NCBI GenBank assembly: GCA_964413535.1
Contig: CAYPTB010000033.1
Coordinates: 1 to 60,841 of the forward strand
Length of the DNA: 60,841 bases
DNA from: CAYPTB01 sp964413535
GTDB lineage: Bacteria; Planctomycetota; UBA1135; GCA-002686595
Reading direction: 5' to 3'
Part shown: in pieces, positions 1-7,403 of the stretch
Numbering within the stretch: position 1 is the stretch's first letter
Layout: each line of letters starts with the position of its first letter
Notes under the pieces: generated by a model
What the model saw: only the letters and a program-made list of their open reading frames with translations
What the model was told of the DNA's origin: nothing
Database searches by the model: none
Made by a program: the position numbers and the translations under genes

Positions 1-57
1 GACCCGAATCCGTTGTCGTTGGTCGCGGCTCCGTACCTGCATGCGAGACTCCCGTGC

Positions 58-576
58 ATGGCGGCGCGCGGCACGGTGGTCCTCTTCGAGCTGGACCTGG
101 CGGACGTCGAACGCGGCGTGTACGCGGAGCTCAGCTTGCGCGTGGCGCAGCATCCGTCCGAGGACGAAGCCTTCCTCGTCGCGCGCATCCTGGCGCGCGC
201 GCTGCGGCACGCGCCGAGGATCGAGTTCTCGGCCGGGGTGAGCGCGGGCGACGAGCCGGCGCTGCGCATCGAGGACCCCGACGGGTCGCTCGCGACGTGG
301 ATCGAGATCGGCGTTCCCTCCGAGCAGGGACTGCGGCGGGCCTGCCATCGCGCGCGCGAGGTGTTGGTGGTGACCTACCGCGCGCGTTCCGCCCCGCTCG
401 TGCGGCCGGCGGGGGCGCTGGGCGAGCGCGTGCGCGTGCTGGCGCTCGACCCCGCGTTCGTCGACGCGCTCGCGGCGCGCGTGGAGCGCCGCAATCGCTG
501 GTCGGTGCTCCGCAACGACGGCGAGCTCGCGGTCGTCGTGGGGAGCGAGCGCTTCGCCTGCGCGCTCGCGGAGTGA
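58..576 (+). CDS. yaeQ: YaeQ family protein
   Basis: The 172-residue product matches the YaeQ family along its whole length. Visible family features are an early HPSED segment (about residue 32), a GVSAGDEPALRIED block, the WIEIGVPSEQGLRRACHRA stretch and a C-terminal half containing SERFACAL. YaeQ proteins have a restriction-endonuclease-like fold; the E. coli member was linked to suppression of RfaH loss, but its biochemical role is not established. I chose the ATG at 58 because it gives the family's usual N-terminus; a TTG at 13 would add 15 residues with no family similarity. No clear ribosome binding site is visible. It lies 33 bp upstream of the DUF445 gene on the same strand. Confidence 0.85.
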   Translation: MAARGTVVLFELDLADVERGVYAELSLRVAQHPSEDEAFLVARILARALRHAPRIEFSAGVSAGDEPALRIEDPDGSLATWIEIGVPSEQGLRRACHRAREVLVVTYRARSAPLVRPAGALGERVRVLALDPAFVDALAARVERRNRWSVLRNDGELAVVVGSERFACALAE

Positions 577-595
577 GACCGACGGCGGCGGGCGC

Positions 596-601
596 TATCT
601 T
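596..601 (+). promoter_or_regulatory. -10-like box TATCTT, leaderless promoter candidate
   Basis: TATCTT ends 8 nt before the ATG of the DUF445 gene. A transcript starting at the usual distance would begin at or beside the start codon. No convincing -35 or Shine-Dalgarno sequence is visible. It is one of nine boxes of this type in the window. Confidence 0.45.
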
Positions 602-609
602 CTCCCCCC

Positions 610-1212
610 ATGAGCCCCATGATCTGGATCGCCGTCCCGCTCCTGGGCGGCGTCATCGGCTACGTCACGAACTACCTGGCCGTGCGGATGATCTTTCGGC
701 CGATCCGGCCCGTGAACGTCCTCGGGTTCCGGGTCCAGGGCGTCATCGGGCGCCGTCAGGCCGAGCTGGCCGCGAGCATCGGACGCGTCGTGGGAGAACA
801 CCTCATCGGCCACGACGACATCGTGCGCGGGCTGCAGAAGGTGGATCTCGAGGGGTTGATCCGCGGCGCGCTGGATCGAACGCTCGAGCGCAAGCGGGAT
901 CAGCTCAAGTCGATTCCGCTGCTCGGGGGCTTCCTCACGCCGCAGCGCATCGCGGACCTGCGCGACTCGATCGCGGCCAGCATCGCGAAGGACCGCGAGG
1001 CGCTCTACGAGAAGCTCGAGGAGGCGCTCGAGCAGGGGCTCGACGTCCGCGCGATCGTGCAGGACAAGGTCGCGTCGTTCCCGGTCGAGCGCGTGGAGGA
1101 GCTCGTGCTGGCGGTGGCGTCGCGCGAGCTGCGCACGATCGAGGTGCTCGGGGGCGTGCTCGGGGTCGCGATCGGGTTCGCTCAGGTGCTCGCGATGGTC
1201 ACCCTCGGGTAG
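610..1212 (+). CDS. DUF445 family membrane-associated protein
   Basis: The 200-residue product begins with a hydrophobic segment and the family signature GYVTNYLAVRMIFRPIRP (about residues 17-34), followed by a VIGRRQAELA block. This is the typical start of DUF445 (YheB/YjiN-like) proteins. A second hydrophobic stretch closes the protein (about 175-198), so both ends are probably in the membrane with an amphipathic, charged, helical middle. Its function is unknown. The ATG at 610 is the only sensible start; there is no Shine-Dalgarno, but a TATCTT box lies 8 nt upstream. It has a single DUF445 unit and is shorter than many relatives of about 400 residues. Confidence 0.85.
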   Translation: MSPMIWIAVPLLGGVIGYVTNYLAVRMIFRPIRPVNVLGFRVQGVIGRRQAELAASIGRVVGEHLIGHDDIVRGLQKVDLEGLIRGALDRTLERKRDQLKSIPLLGGFLTPQRIADLRDSIAASIAKDREALYEKLEEALEQGLDVRAIVQDKVASFPVERVEELVLAVASRELRTIEVLGGVLGVAIGFAQVLAMVTLG

Positions 1213-1229
1213 GGGGAGGTCGGGGCGAT

Positions 1230-1249
1230 CCGGGACCGCCGGCTCCCGG
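1230..1249 (+). terminator. hairpin after DUF445 gene
   Basis: CCGGGA and TCCCGG pair across an 8-nt loop, 17 nt after the DUF445 stop codon. There is no immediate T-run, although a short CTTTTG occurs about 10 nt later. It could end the DUF445 transcript; the evidence is structural only. Confidence 0.35.
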
Positions 1250-1358
1250 CCGACTACGCCCTTTTGAGGCTGGCCTCGCAGCACCCAGGACGTAGTAATG
1301 GGGCACCCGGGGCGAGCTCGAACGGAGGTCGCCCGAAGGAACGAGCGAAGGCGCGACC

Positions 1359-1799
1359 ATGAAGATCGAGCACATCCTGTTCACCACCGACCTGTCCGCG
1401 GAGTCCATGCAGCCGGCCGGGTCGGTGACCGAACTCGCCCGAGAGCGCAAGGCGCGCATCACCCTGCTGCACGTGGTCGAGGAGCTCCTGGTGCCGCCGC
1501 ACGGCATCCTGGCTCCGCCGATCACCCACGTGAGCGACGAGGCGCGCATGACGGACGCCCGCAGGGGTCTCGACGAGGCGCGTTCGGCCTTCGGAGCCGG
1601 AGTCGAGATCACGACCGACGTCATCGCTTCCGACCGGGTGGCCAAGGGCGTGGCCGAGTACGTGCGCGAGAAGAAGGTGGACCTCATCTGCCTCTCGACG
1701 CACGGTCGGACCGGCTTCCGGCATCTGGCGCTCGGCAGCGTGGCCGAGTCGATCCTGCGCAACGCGAAGGTGCCCGTCCTCGTCTTCCCGCAGGCGTAG
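1359..1799 (+). CDS. UspA-type universal stress protein (single domain)
   Basis: This is a 146-residue single UspA domain. It starts with the typical KIEHILFTTDLS strand and ends with the nucleotide-binding motif STHGRTGFRHLALGSVAES, which fits G-2x-G-9x-G-S, so ATP binding is expected. UspA proteins are cytoplasmic, often dimeric, and induced by growth arrest, hypoxia or membrane stress. The ATG at 1359 is preceded by purine-rich AAGG sequences. It converges on the response-regulator gene with only 4 bp between stop codons. The single domain is close in length to minimal bacterial Usp proteins, unlike the two tandem proteins elsewhere in the window. Confidence 0.93.
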   Translation: MKIEHILFTTDLSAESMQPAGSVTELARERKARITLLHVVEELLVPPHGILAPPITHVSDEARMTDARRGLDEARSAFGAGVEITTDVIASDRVAKGVAEYVREKKVDLICLSTHGRTGFRHLALGSVAESILRNAKVPVLVFPQA

Positions 1800-1803
1800 G
1801 TGC

Positions 1804-2463
1804 CTACGCGAGCAGGCCCTCGCGGATCGCCAGGCACGCGAGCTCGGCGGCCGAGTGGCAGTCGAGCTTGCGTTGCAGGTTCTCGCGGTGCTTCTTGGCC
1901 GTTCCGAGGCTCATGTCGAGCGCGTGCGCGACTTCCTTGTTGGCTTTCCCGAGTGCGAGGAGCTGGAAGACTTCGCGTTCGCGCGGAGTGAGCGACTCGA
2001 GCCGACCCATAGCGGGCTCGTCGCTCCGCGCGCCGACGCGGTAGCGCGACACGAGGCCCGCGGCCACCTTGGGTGAAACGTAGGGATCCCCGCGGTGAAC
2101 GGCCTCGATCGCGAGGAACAGCTCTTCCGGACTCGAGTCCTTCGAGAGGTAGCCCTCCGCTCCCGCGCGCAGCGCCTGGTCGACGAAGGTCTCGCCCTGA
2201 TGGTGGGTGACCATCACGATCTTCGCGCGCGGCGCGACCTTGCGAATCAGCGGGATCGCGTCGATGCCGGACAGACCCGGCATCGTGATGTCGAGCAGGA
2301 CGATGTCCGGGATCAGTCGCTCGATCTCTTCGATCGCCGCTCGCGCATCGCCGTTGTCGCCGACCACCTCGAACGGACCCTTGGCCTGGAGCAGGCTCCG
2401 GAAGGCCGCACGGATCATCGTCTGGTCGTCGATGAGGTAGACGTGGATCTTGGTCCGGGACAT
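1804..2463 (-). CDS. NarL/FixJ/DosR-type response regulator
   Basis: This 219-residue regulator has a receiver domain (about 5-120) and a C-terminal LuxR-type helix-turn-helix (about 155-215). Receiver residues are intact: acidic pair D12/D13, phosphoacceptor D58 in LLDITMPGLSG, T86 and K108. The output domain contains LTPREREVFQLLALGKANKE and a recognition-helix region SLGTAKKHRENLQRKL. It is encoded just downstream (128 bp) of a soluble histidine kinase on the same strand, so the two are the obvious partners. I start at the ATG at 2463, directly before the receiver fold; an ATG at 2484 would add MKESTHA. A TAGACT -10-like box lies at about 2496-2501 (minus strand). Confidence 0.9.
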   Translation of the reverse strand: MSRTKIHVYLIDDQTMIRAAFRSLLQAKGPFEVVGDNGDARAAIEEIERLIPDIVLLDITMPGLSGIDAIPLIRKVAPRAKIVMVTHHQGETFVDQALRAGAEGYLSKDSSPEELFLAIEAVHRGDPYVSPKVAAGLVSRYRVGARSDEPAMGRLESLTPREREVFQLLALGKANKEVAHALDMSLGTAKKHRENLQRKLDCHSAAELACLAIREGLLA

Positions 2464-2591
2464 GGCGTGAGTGGATTCCTTCATGGCAAGGGCGAGTCTA
2501 CCCCTCGTCCGGAGCACGCGCAGGCTCGCGGCGCTCCCCTACGAACTTGTTCCGATGCGACTACGGCGGTGGGTGTAGACGCCTGCGCGTC

Positions 2592-4487
2592 TCAGCCCTG
2601 CACGGATGGCAGGCGGATCACGAAGGTCGCACCGCCGAACTCGCTCGTTCCGGCGGAGATCGTCCCGCCGTGCTGCTCGACGATCTTGCGGCACAGGGCG
2701 AGACCGATCCCCGTTCCGGAGGCCTTCGTCGTGACGAAGGGCTCGAACATCCGGTTGCGGACGTCTGCGGGAAGGCCGGACCCGTCGTCGTCGATCGCGA
2801 GCTCGACCTGGTGGTTCTCCGCGGGATGGGCGCGCAGCGCGATGGTCCGTGCGCCTGCCTCGATCGAGTTCCTGACGAGGTTGAGGAGCACCTCGTGCAG
2901 GAGCTCGGGGTCGGTGAGCATCGCCGGAGTGCTCGGGCTCGCGTCCGTCACGAGTTCGACTCCGCCTGCCGTGAGCTCGGCGGCCAGGAGCGCGCGGATC
3001 TCGGCGAAGGACTCCGCGGGCGTCACGGCCTCCGGGTGGAGGTCCAGGGGCTTCGCGAAGGAGAGCGTGCGGCGGATCAGGTGCTCGAGCCTCTGCATCC
3101 GCTCGACGAGCTCCCTCAAGATCACCTGCTCGTCCTCGCCGAGCTCTTTCGCGACGGCTCGCAGTGCGGCGTTGACGGCCGTGATCGGATTCTTGATCTC
3201 GTGCGCGAGCACCGATGCCGACTCACCGATGCTCGCGAGGGCGCGCAACATCGACGTCTCGCGCTCCTGGGCGCGCTTGAGGTCGGTCAGGTCGCGTCCC
3301 TCGGCGACGAGCAGGGCGGTCTCTCCCGCCTCGTCGAGCACGGGCTTCACCGAGAAGTCGACGAAACGCCTGGAACCCGTGGACGTGGAAGCCGAGGTCT
3401 CGAAACGCACGAGCTCGCCCAGGGAGGCCTTCGCGATCGCCGAGCGCAGGCGCTCGCGTACCTCTTCCGAGTGGCTCCACCACGGGGTGTCCCAGAACGG
3501 CAGGCCCAGGATGTCGGCCCGCTCCGCGCCCGCGATGCCCAGCGCCGTCTGGTTGACCTCGAGCAACGTACCGTCGGGCGCGAGGATCCCGACGTACTGG
3601 AATTCCTGGTCGAAGACGGCGCGAAAGCGGCGCTCGCTGTCGGCCAGGGCGCGTTCCGCGCGCACGCGCGCCGACACGTCCCGGAAGCTGCCCAGGAAGC
3701 TCGGCTGCTCTTCGCCCGGGACGTCGATGCGAGAGACTGAGAGCTCACAGACGATCGTCTCGCCGCTCTTGTGCAGGCACTCGAAGACACGCGTGGTGTT
3801 GAGGATCCAGGTCTTGCCCGTCGCGCGGTAGCGCGCGAGGTAATCGTCGTGAGCCGAGTGGTGCGGTTCCGGTATCAGCAGGCTGACGTTGCGGCCGATC
3901 AAGGTTTCCGGTTCGTAGCCGAAGACCTCGGCGACGGAGTTGCTCGCCTCCTGGATCACGCCCAAGGGATCGATGGTGATCACCGCGTCGAGCATGCCCT
4001 CGAGCAGGGACCGGTGGCGGAGCTCACGCGTCGCGGTCTCGCGCTGCATGCGGCGGAGCTCCGTGACGTCCTGCGCGATCGAGGCGAATCGAACGATCTC
4101 GCCGTCGTCACCGTACTGCGCGGTCACGGTCCACAGCACGTGGAGCACTTCGCCCGTCGCGGCGTTCACCTGTCGGTTCTCGTGCGACCAGGAGTCCTCC
4201 GCCCGCCCGGCCAGCCAGGTCGCGAAGCTCGACTTCGTCCGGTCCAGATCGTCCGGGTGGACGAAGGAGAAGGCCGAACGGCCCAAGCACTCCTCCGCCG
4301 AGACGCCGAAGAAGCGCTGCGCCGACGGGTTGACGTACAGGAACCTGCCGTCGCCATCGACGACCGTGAAGAGGTCGATCGCGCGCTCGAGGAAACTCTC
4401 GAACGCCCCCTCGTCCGCCTGCCTCGAGCGGGTGGAGCTATCGGTGAGCCGGGAAACCGGGATCCGCTCCCACTTGTGCTTTGACAT
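2592..4487 (-). CDS. soluble three-PAS sensor histidine kinase with FixL-like heme-PAS signature
   Basis: The 631-residue product has no membrane segment, so it should be a cytoplasmic sensor. PAS1 spans about 28-143, PAS2 158-275, PAS3 284-405, HisKA about 415-480 and HATPase 530-631. The phosphoacceptor is H429 in LAHEIKNP. ATP-lid motifs are LVRNSIEAG (N box), DDGSGLP (G1) and GTGIGLAL (G2). PAS2 carries IPEPHHSAHDDYLARYRATG. H213 aligns with the heme-ligand His of rhizobial FixL, and R219 and R233 align with the two conserved heme-pocket arginines at the same spacing, so PAS2 may bind heme and sense O2. The ATG at 4487 follows a G-rich Shine-Dalgarno-like run and a TATCCT box 9 nt upstream. 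It is divergent from the APH/AAA kinase gene and is the probable partner of the downstream regulator. Confidence 0.92.
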   Translation of the reverse strand: MSKHKWERIPVSRLTDSSTRSRQADEGAFESFLERAIDLFTVVDGDGRFLYVNPSAQRFFGVSAEECLGRSAFSFVHPDDLDRTKSSFATWLAGRAEDSWSHENRQVNAATGEVLHVLWTVTAQYGDDGEIVRFASIAQDVTELRRMQRETATRELRHRSLLEGMLDAVITIDPLGVIQEASNSVAEVFGYEPETLIGRNVSLLIPEPHHSAHDDYLARYRATGKTWILNTTRVFECLHKSGETIVCELSVSRIDVPGEEQPSFLGSFRDVSARVRAERALADSERRFRAVFDQEFQYVGILAPDGTLLEVNQTALGIAGAERADILGLPFWDTPWWSHSEEVRERLRSAIAKASLGELVRFETSASTSTGSRRFVDFSVKPVLDEAGETALLVAEGRDLTDLKRAQERETSMLRALASIGESASVLAHEIKNPITAVNAALRAVAKELGEDEQVILRELVERMQRLEHLIRRTLSFAKPLDLHPEAVTPAESFAEIRALLAAELTAGGVELVTDASPSTPAMLTDPELLHEVLLNLVRNSIEAGARTIALRAHPAENHQVELAIDDDGSGLPADVRNRMFEPFVTTKASGTGIGLALCRKIVEQHGGTISAGTSEFGGATFVIRLPSVQG

Positions 4488-4496
4488 CCCCCCCTC

Positions 4497-4502
4497 AGGA
4501 TA
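4497..4502 (-). promoter_or_regulatory. -10-like box TATCCT for the sensor kinase
   Basis: Read on the minus strand, TATCCT ends 9 nt before the ATG of the histidine kinase. It shares a 60-bp divergent intergenic region with the TAGGAT box of the APH/AAA kinase gene, so the two promoters could be controlled together. Confidence 0.45.
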
Positions 4503-4532
4503 TCGAGCGGCCTCGCACCGTGTACGCGGACT

Positions 4533-4538
4533 TAGGAT
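4533..4538 (+). promoter_or_regulatory. -10-like box TAGGAT for the APH/AAA kinase
   Basis: TAGGAT ends 9 nt before the ATG at 4548. The spacer also contains AGGAGG, so this sequence could act either as a -10 element or as an extended ribosome binding site. Confidence 0.4.
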
Positions 4539-4547
4539 AGGAGGACG

Positions 4548-6191
4548 ATGGTGGAAGACTCCGTCGACTTCGAGGAGATCGAGCGGGATCTCGCCCGCTC
4601 CAGCGCCTATCCGCACGCGCCGAGCCGCGTCGAAGTCGGGCGCACGCACATCTCCCTGCTCTTCTTCGCGGGCGAGCGCGTGTACAAGGTCAAGCGCCCG
4701 GTCGACCTCGGCTTCGTGGATTTCACGGACCGGGAGCGGCGCCGCTTCTTCTGCGCCGAGGAGGTGCGTCTGAACCAACCCCTGTCGAGGGGCGTCCACC
4801 TCGGTGTCGTGCCCATCGTGCGCAGCGAGGACGGACGGCTGTGCGTGGCGGGCGCCGACGATGCGCGCCCCGCCGTCGAGTGGGCCGTGGAGATGCGGCG
4901 GCTGCCGGCCGCCGGGATGCTCGACGCCCTGTTCGACCGCGGCGAGGTCGACAATGCCCGGATCCGCGAGCTCGTCGGGATCCTCGTCGACTTCCATCGC
5001 TCGGCCGCGACGGGTGCGGGCGTCGACGAGTTCGGAACGCCCGAAGCGGTCGCCGCGCTGGTCGAAGAGAACTTCGCCCAGACGCGCCCGTTCGTCGCCG
5101 AGTCGCGCTCGAGCATCACGGAGCGCGAGGACGCCGTCGGGGCGCTCACGCCCGAGCGCCACGCCTTCCTCGCCGAGCGCGCGCGAGCCTTCCTGCGCGA
5201 TCGGCGCGAGCTCTTCCTGCAACGCGTCCGCTCGGGACGCATTCGCGATGGCCACGGCGACCTGCACGCGGGCAACGTGTGCGTGACGGCGGTTGGAATC
5301 GCGATCTACGATCGGATCGAGTTCGCGGCGCGCTTGCGCTGCGGGGACGTCGCTTGCGACCTCGCGTTCCTCGCGATGGATCTCGATCAGCGCGGCTTCC
5401 CGGCATTCTCGAGCTACCTCGTCCAGGACTACGCCGCGCGGGCCGAGGACGACGAGCTCGGGGAGCTCATGCCGTTCTACAAGGCTTACCGGGCCGTCGT
5501 GCGCGCCAAGGTGGCGTGCCTCTCGGCCGCGGACGCGACGAGAGCGACGGACGAGCGCGAGGCGAAGCGCGCGGAAGCCGTCGCCTACTTCGACCTGGCG
5601 GCGTGCTACGAGATCCGTCCGGCGCTGGTGCTCCTGTGCGGTTTGCCCGCGAGCGGTAAGAGCTTCCTCGCCAAGCGCGTGGCGCGACCGCTGCGAGCCG
5701 CCCTGCATCGCAGTGACGTGCGGCGCAAGCAGCTCGCCGGGATCGCGCCGACGGAGCGTGCGGGCGACGACTACGAGGCGGGCATCTACTCGCCCGGAAC
5801 GACCGATCGGACCTACCGCGAGCTGCTCGAGCAGACGGTGCGCGAGCTCCGCGCGGGGCGCAGCGTCGTCGTGGACGCATCCTTCGCGCGGCGCGCGCGA
5901 CGCCGCGACTTCGTCGACGCCGCCGCACGGCTCGGTCTCCGCTGGTGTCTGGTTCGGGTCGATGCGGACGAGGGCGTCGTCCGGGAACGCCTGGCGGCTC
6001 GAGCGCGCGAAGCGAACGAGGTGTCCGACGCCGACCTCGCCGTCTACCTGCGGGCGCGCGACGCGTTCGAGGCGCCCAGCGAGCTACCGCCCGCCAACGT
6101 CCTGCACCTGCAGTCGGGAGTCGAGCGCGCCGAGGACTCGGTCGCCCGCGTGGTCGACCGCTTGGTCGCGACGGAGCGGGCTACGGGCTGA
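4548..6191 (+). CDS. bifunctional aminoglycoside phosphotransferase-like / AAA kinase-like protein
   Basis: This 547-residue fusion has an APH/kinase-like N-terminal half with VYKVKRPVDLGFVDF (about 45-60) and the catalytic-loop motif GHGDLHAGN (about 235). A P-loop kinase follows at about 360-547, with Walker A GLPASGKS (about 365-372). The architecture is that of the family containing Mycobacterium tuberculosis Rv2004c, a member of the DosR dormancy regulon. Its substrate is unknown; aminoglycoside resistance should not be assumed. The ATG at 4548 has the strong Shine-Dalgarno AGGAGG. It is divergent from the sensor kinase gene and overlaps the end of the convergent tandem UspA gene by 11 bp. 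Confidence 0.9.
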   Translation: MVEDSVDFEEIERDLARSSAYPHAPSRVEVGRTHISLLFFAGERVYKVKRPVDLGFVDFTDRERRRFFCAEEVRLNQPLSRGVHLGVVPIVRSEDGRLCVAGADDARPAVEWAVEMRRLPAAGMLDALFDRGEVDNARIRELVGILVDFHRSAATGAGVDEFGTPEAVAALVEENFAQTRPFVAESRSSITEREDAVGALTPERHAFLAERARAFLRDRRELFLQRVRSGRIRDGHGDLHAGNVCVTAVGIAIYDRIEFAARLRCGDVACDLAFLAMDLDQRGFPAFSSYLVQDYAARAEDDELGELMPFYKAYRAVVRAKVACLSAADATRATDEREAKRAEAVAYFDLAACYEIRPALVLLCGLPASGKSFLAKRVARPLRAALHRSDVRRKQLAGIAPTERAGDDYEAGIYSPGTTDRTYRELLEQTVRELRAGRSVVVDASFARRARRRDFVDAAARLGLRWCLVRVDADEGVVRERLAARAREANEVSDADLAVYLRARDAFEAPSELPPANVLHLQSGVERAEDSVARVVDRLVATERATG

Positions 6192-7074
6192 CGCTCGACT
6201 CGAGCATGGGCACGACGAGCACGGGCCGGTGCGCGGCCTTCAGCACGCCGTAGGCGACGCTTCCGAGCATGGCGCGACCGACGGCGGACCGACCGTGCGT
6301 TCCCATCGCCACGAGGTCGACCGTCTCCTCGAGCGCGAGGATCTCCGCGACCGGCGCGCCGTCCACGAAGCGCGGCTCGATGATCGCGTCGCCCCAGTCG
6401 ACGCGCTCGACGAACTTCCCGAAGCGCTCGCGCGCCGCGTCGCGAATGGCTTGCACCGGGAGCGTCGCGGTGGCTCCGGAGAAGGGCTCGTAGGCGAACG
6501 CGGGCGGCTCGTGAGCGTAGAGCAGCACGATGCGCGCGCGGAAGGCTTCGCCGAGCGTCCGCAACCAACTCAGGAGCTCGACGGGCGTCTCGTTCGGGTC
6601 GACGGGCGCGAGGATCGTCCGGACGTCGCGCAGCGGCTCGGGTTGGATCCATACCGCGCACGGAGCGTGGTGGAGCAAGGCGCGCGCCGTTCCGCCGAAG
6701 TCGAAGATCCCGGCCTTCGTGTGTCCGCCGAGCACGATCAGGTCGTGCTGCTTCTCCGCTGCGTGACGCGCCAAGGACCGCGTGGGCTTGCCGTCGAGGA
6801 TGAGCAGGCCTTCCTTCCAAGGAGCCTTCTCGGTCCCCGGGAACCACTCGTCCAGTCGCGCGCGGATCCGCGCGCGGCGCTCGTTCAGGACGTCGGTTCG
6901 CACCGAGTACCAATCGATGGTCGCGACGTCCACCCAGGGCTCCGTCCCGAGCGGGATGCAGTGCACGAGCTCGAGTTCCGCGTCGAAGCGGCGCGCGAGC
7001 TCGATGCCGGCCTGGAGCGCATTCCGGGCGAGCTCACCCTCGTCGACGCCGATCAGGATGCGTTTCGGTTCCAC
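6181..7074 (-). CDS. tandem UspA-type universal stress protein
   Basis: The 297-residue product has two UspA domains (about 1-150 and 151-293). The second carries a complete nucleotide-binding motif, GTHGRSAVGRAMLGSV. The first has GGHTKAGIFDFGGTA, which departs from the G-2x-G-9x-G-S pattern and may not bind ATP. Tandem Usp proteins of this type resemble M. tuberculosis Rv2005c, which lies beside the APH/AAA kinase gene in that genome, as it does here. The start is GTG at 7074, in front of PKRILIGVDEG. It converges on the APH/AAA kinase with an 11-bp overlap of the 3' ends. Confidence 0.92.
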   Translation of the reverse strand: MEPKRILIGVDEGELARNALQAGIELARRFDAELELVHCIPLGTEPWVDVATIDWYSVRTDVLNERRARIRARLDEWFPGTEKAPWKEGLLILDGKPTRSLARHAAEKQHDLIVLGGHTKAGIFDFGGTARALLHHAPCAVWIQPEPLRDVRTILAPVDPNETPVELLSWLRTLGEAFRARIVLLYAHEPPAFAYEPFSGATATLPVQAIRDAARERFGKFVERVDWGDAIIEPRFVDGAPVAEILALEETVDLVAMGTHGRSAVGRAMLGSVAYGVLKAAHRPVLVVPMLESSVSP

Positions 7075-7403
7075 GTGAACTCGTCGATCCCCCCCGGGTC
7101 TCTGGAGCGTACACGTCGCGCAGCCTCGATCCTAGCAAAGCGGTGTCTCCAGCCGGGACGGTCGGCTCTTCCGCCGTCTCGGGAGACGCGCGAGTTGCAT
7201 TCTCGGCGCCAGGGTAGATCTTGATCGATTCCACGGTGGCCCGAGTCCATGGCGCGGCCGCCGCATCCAAGCAAGGTCTCATCATGAAGAACGTCGCTCG
7301 ACGCGGCGAATTCGGGCTCGGCTTCGAAGGCGAGGGTCTGCGCGCCCGCGTCGAACTCGAGCAGCGCGGGTCGTGATGGGCAGCCCGCGCCTCGCAGCAT
7401 GAC
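7075..7403. other. intergenic region, 329 bp, with a 14-bp palindrome
   Basis: This divergent spacer separates the tandem UspA gene from the YfhO-like gene. I see no credible coding frame. It contains the palindrome CGTCTC-GG-GAGACG at 7175-7188, about 100 bp upstream of the UspA start, and a TACGCT -10-like box on the minus strand near 7115. Either could serve UspA regulation; neither is proven. Confidence 0.4.

Noticed and set aside
4500..5708. Minus-strand frame continuing upstream of the sensor kinase
   Set aside because: The extension lies antisense to the APH/AAA kinase and has no recognisable domain. The kinase proper starts at the ATG at 4487, just before PAS1.
4548..6191. Aminoglycoside resistance gene
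   Set aside because: The fold is APH-like, but the fusion to a P-loop kinase matches the Rv2004c-type family of unknown substrate, so resistance is not supported.
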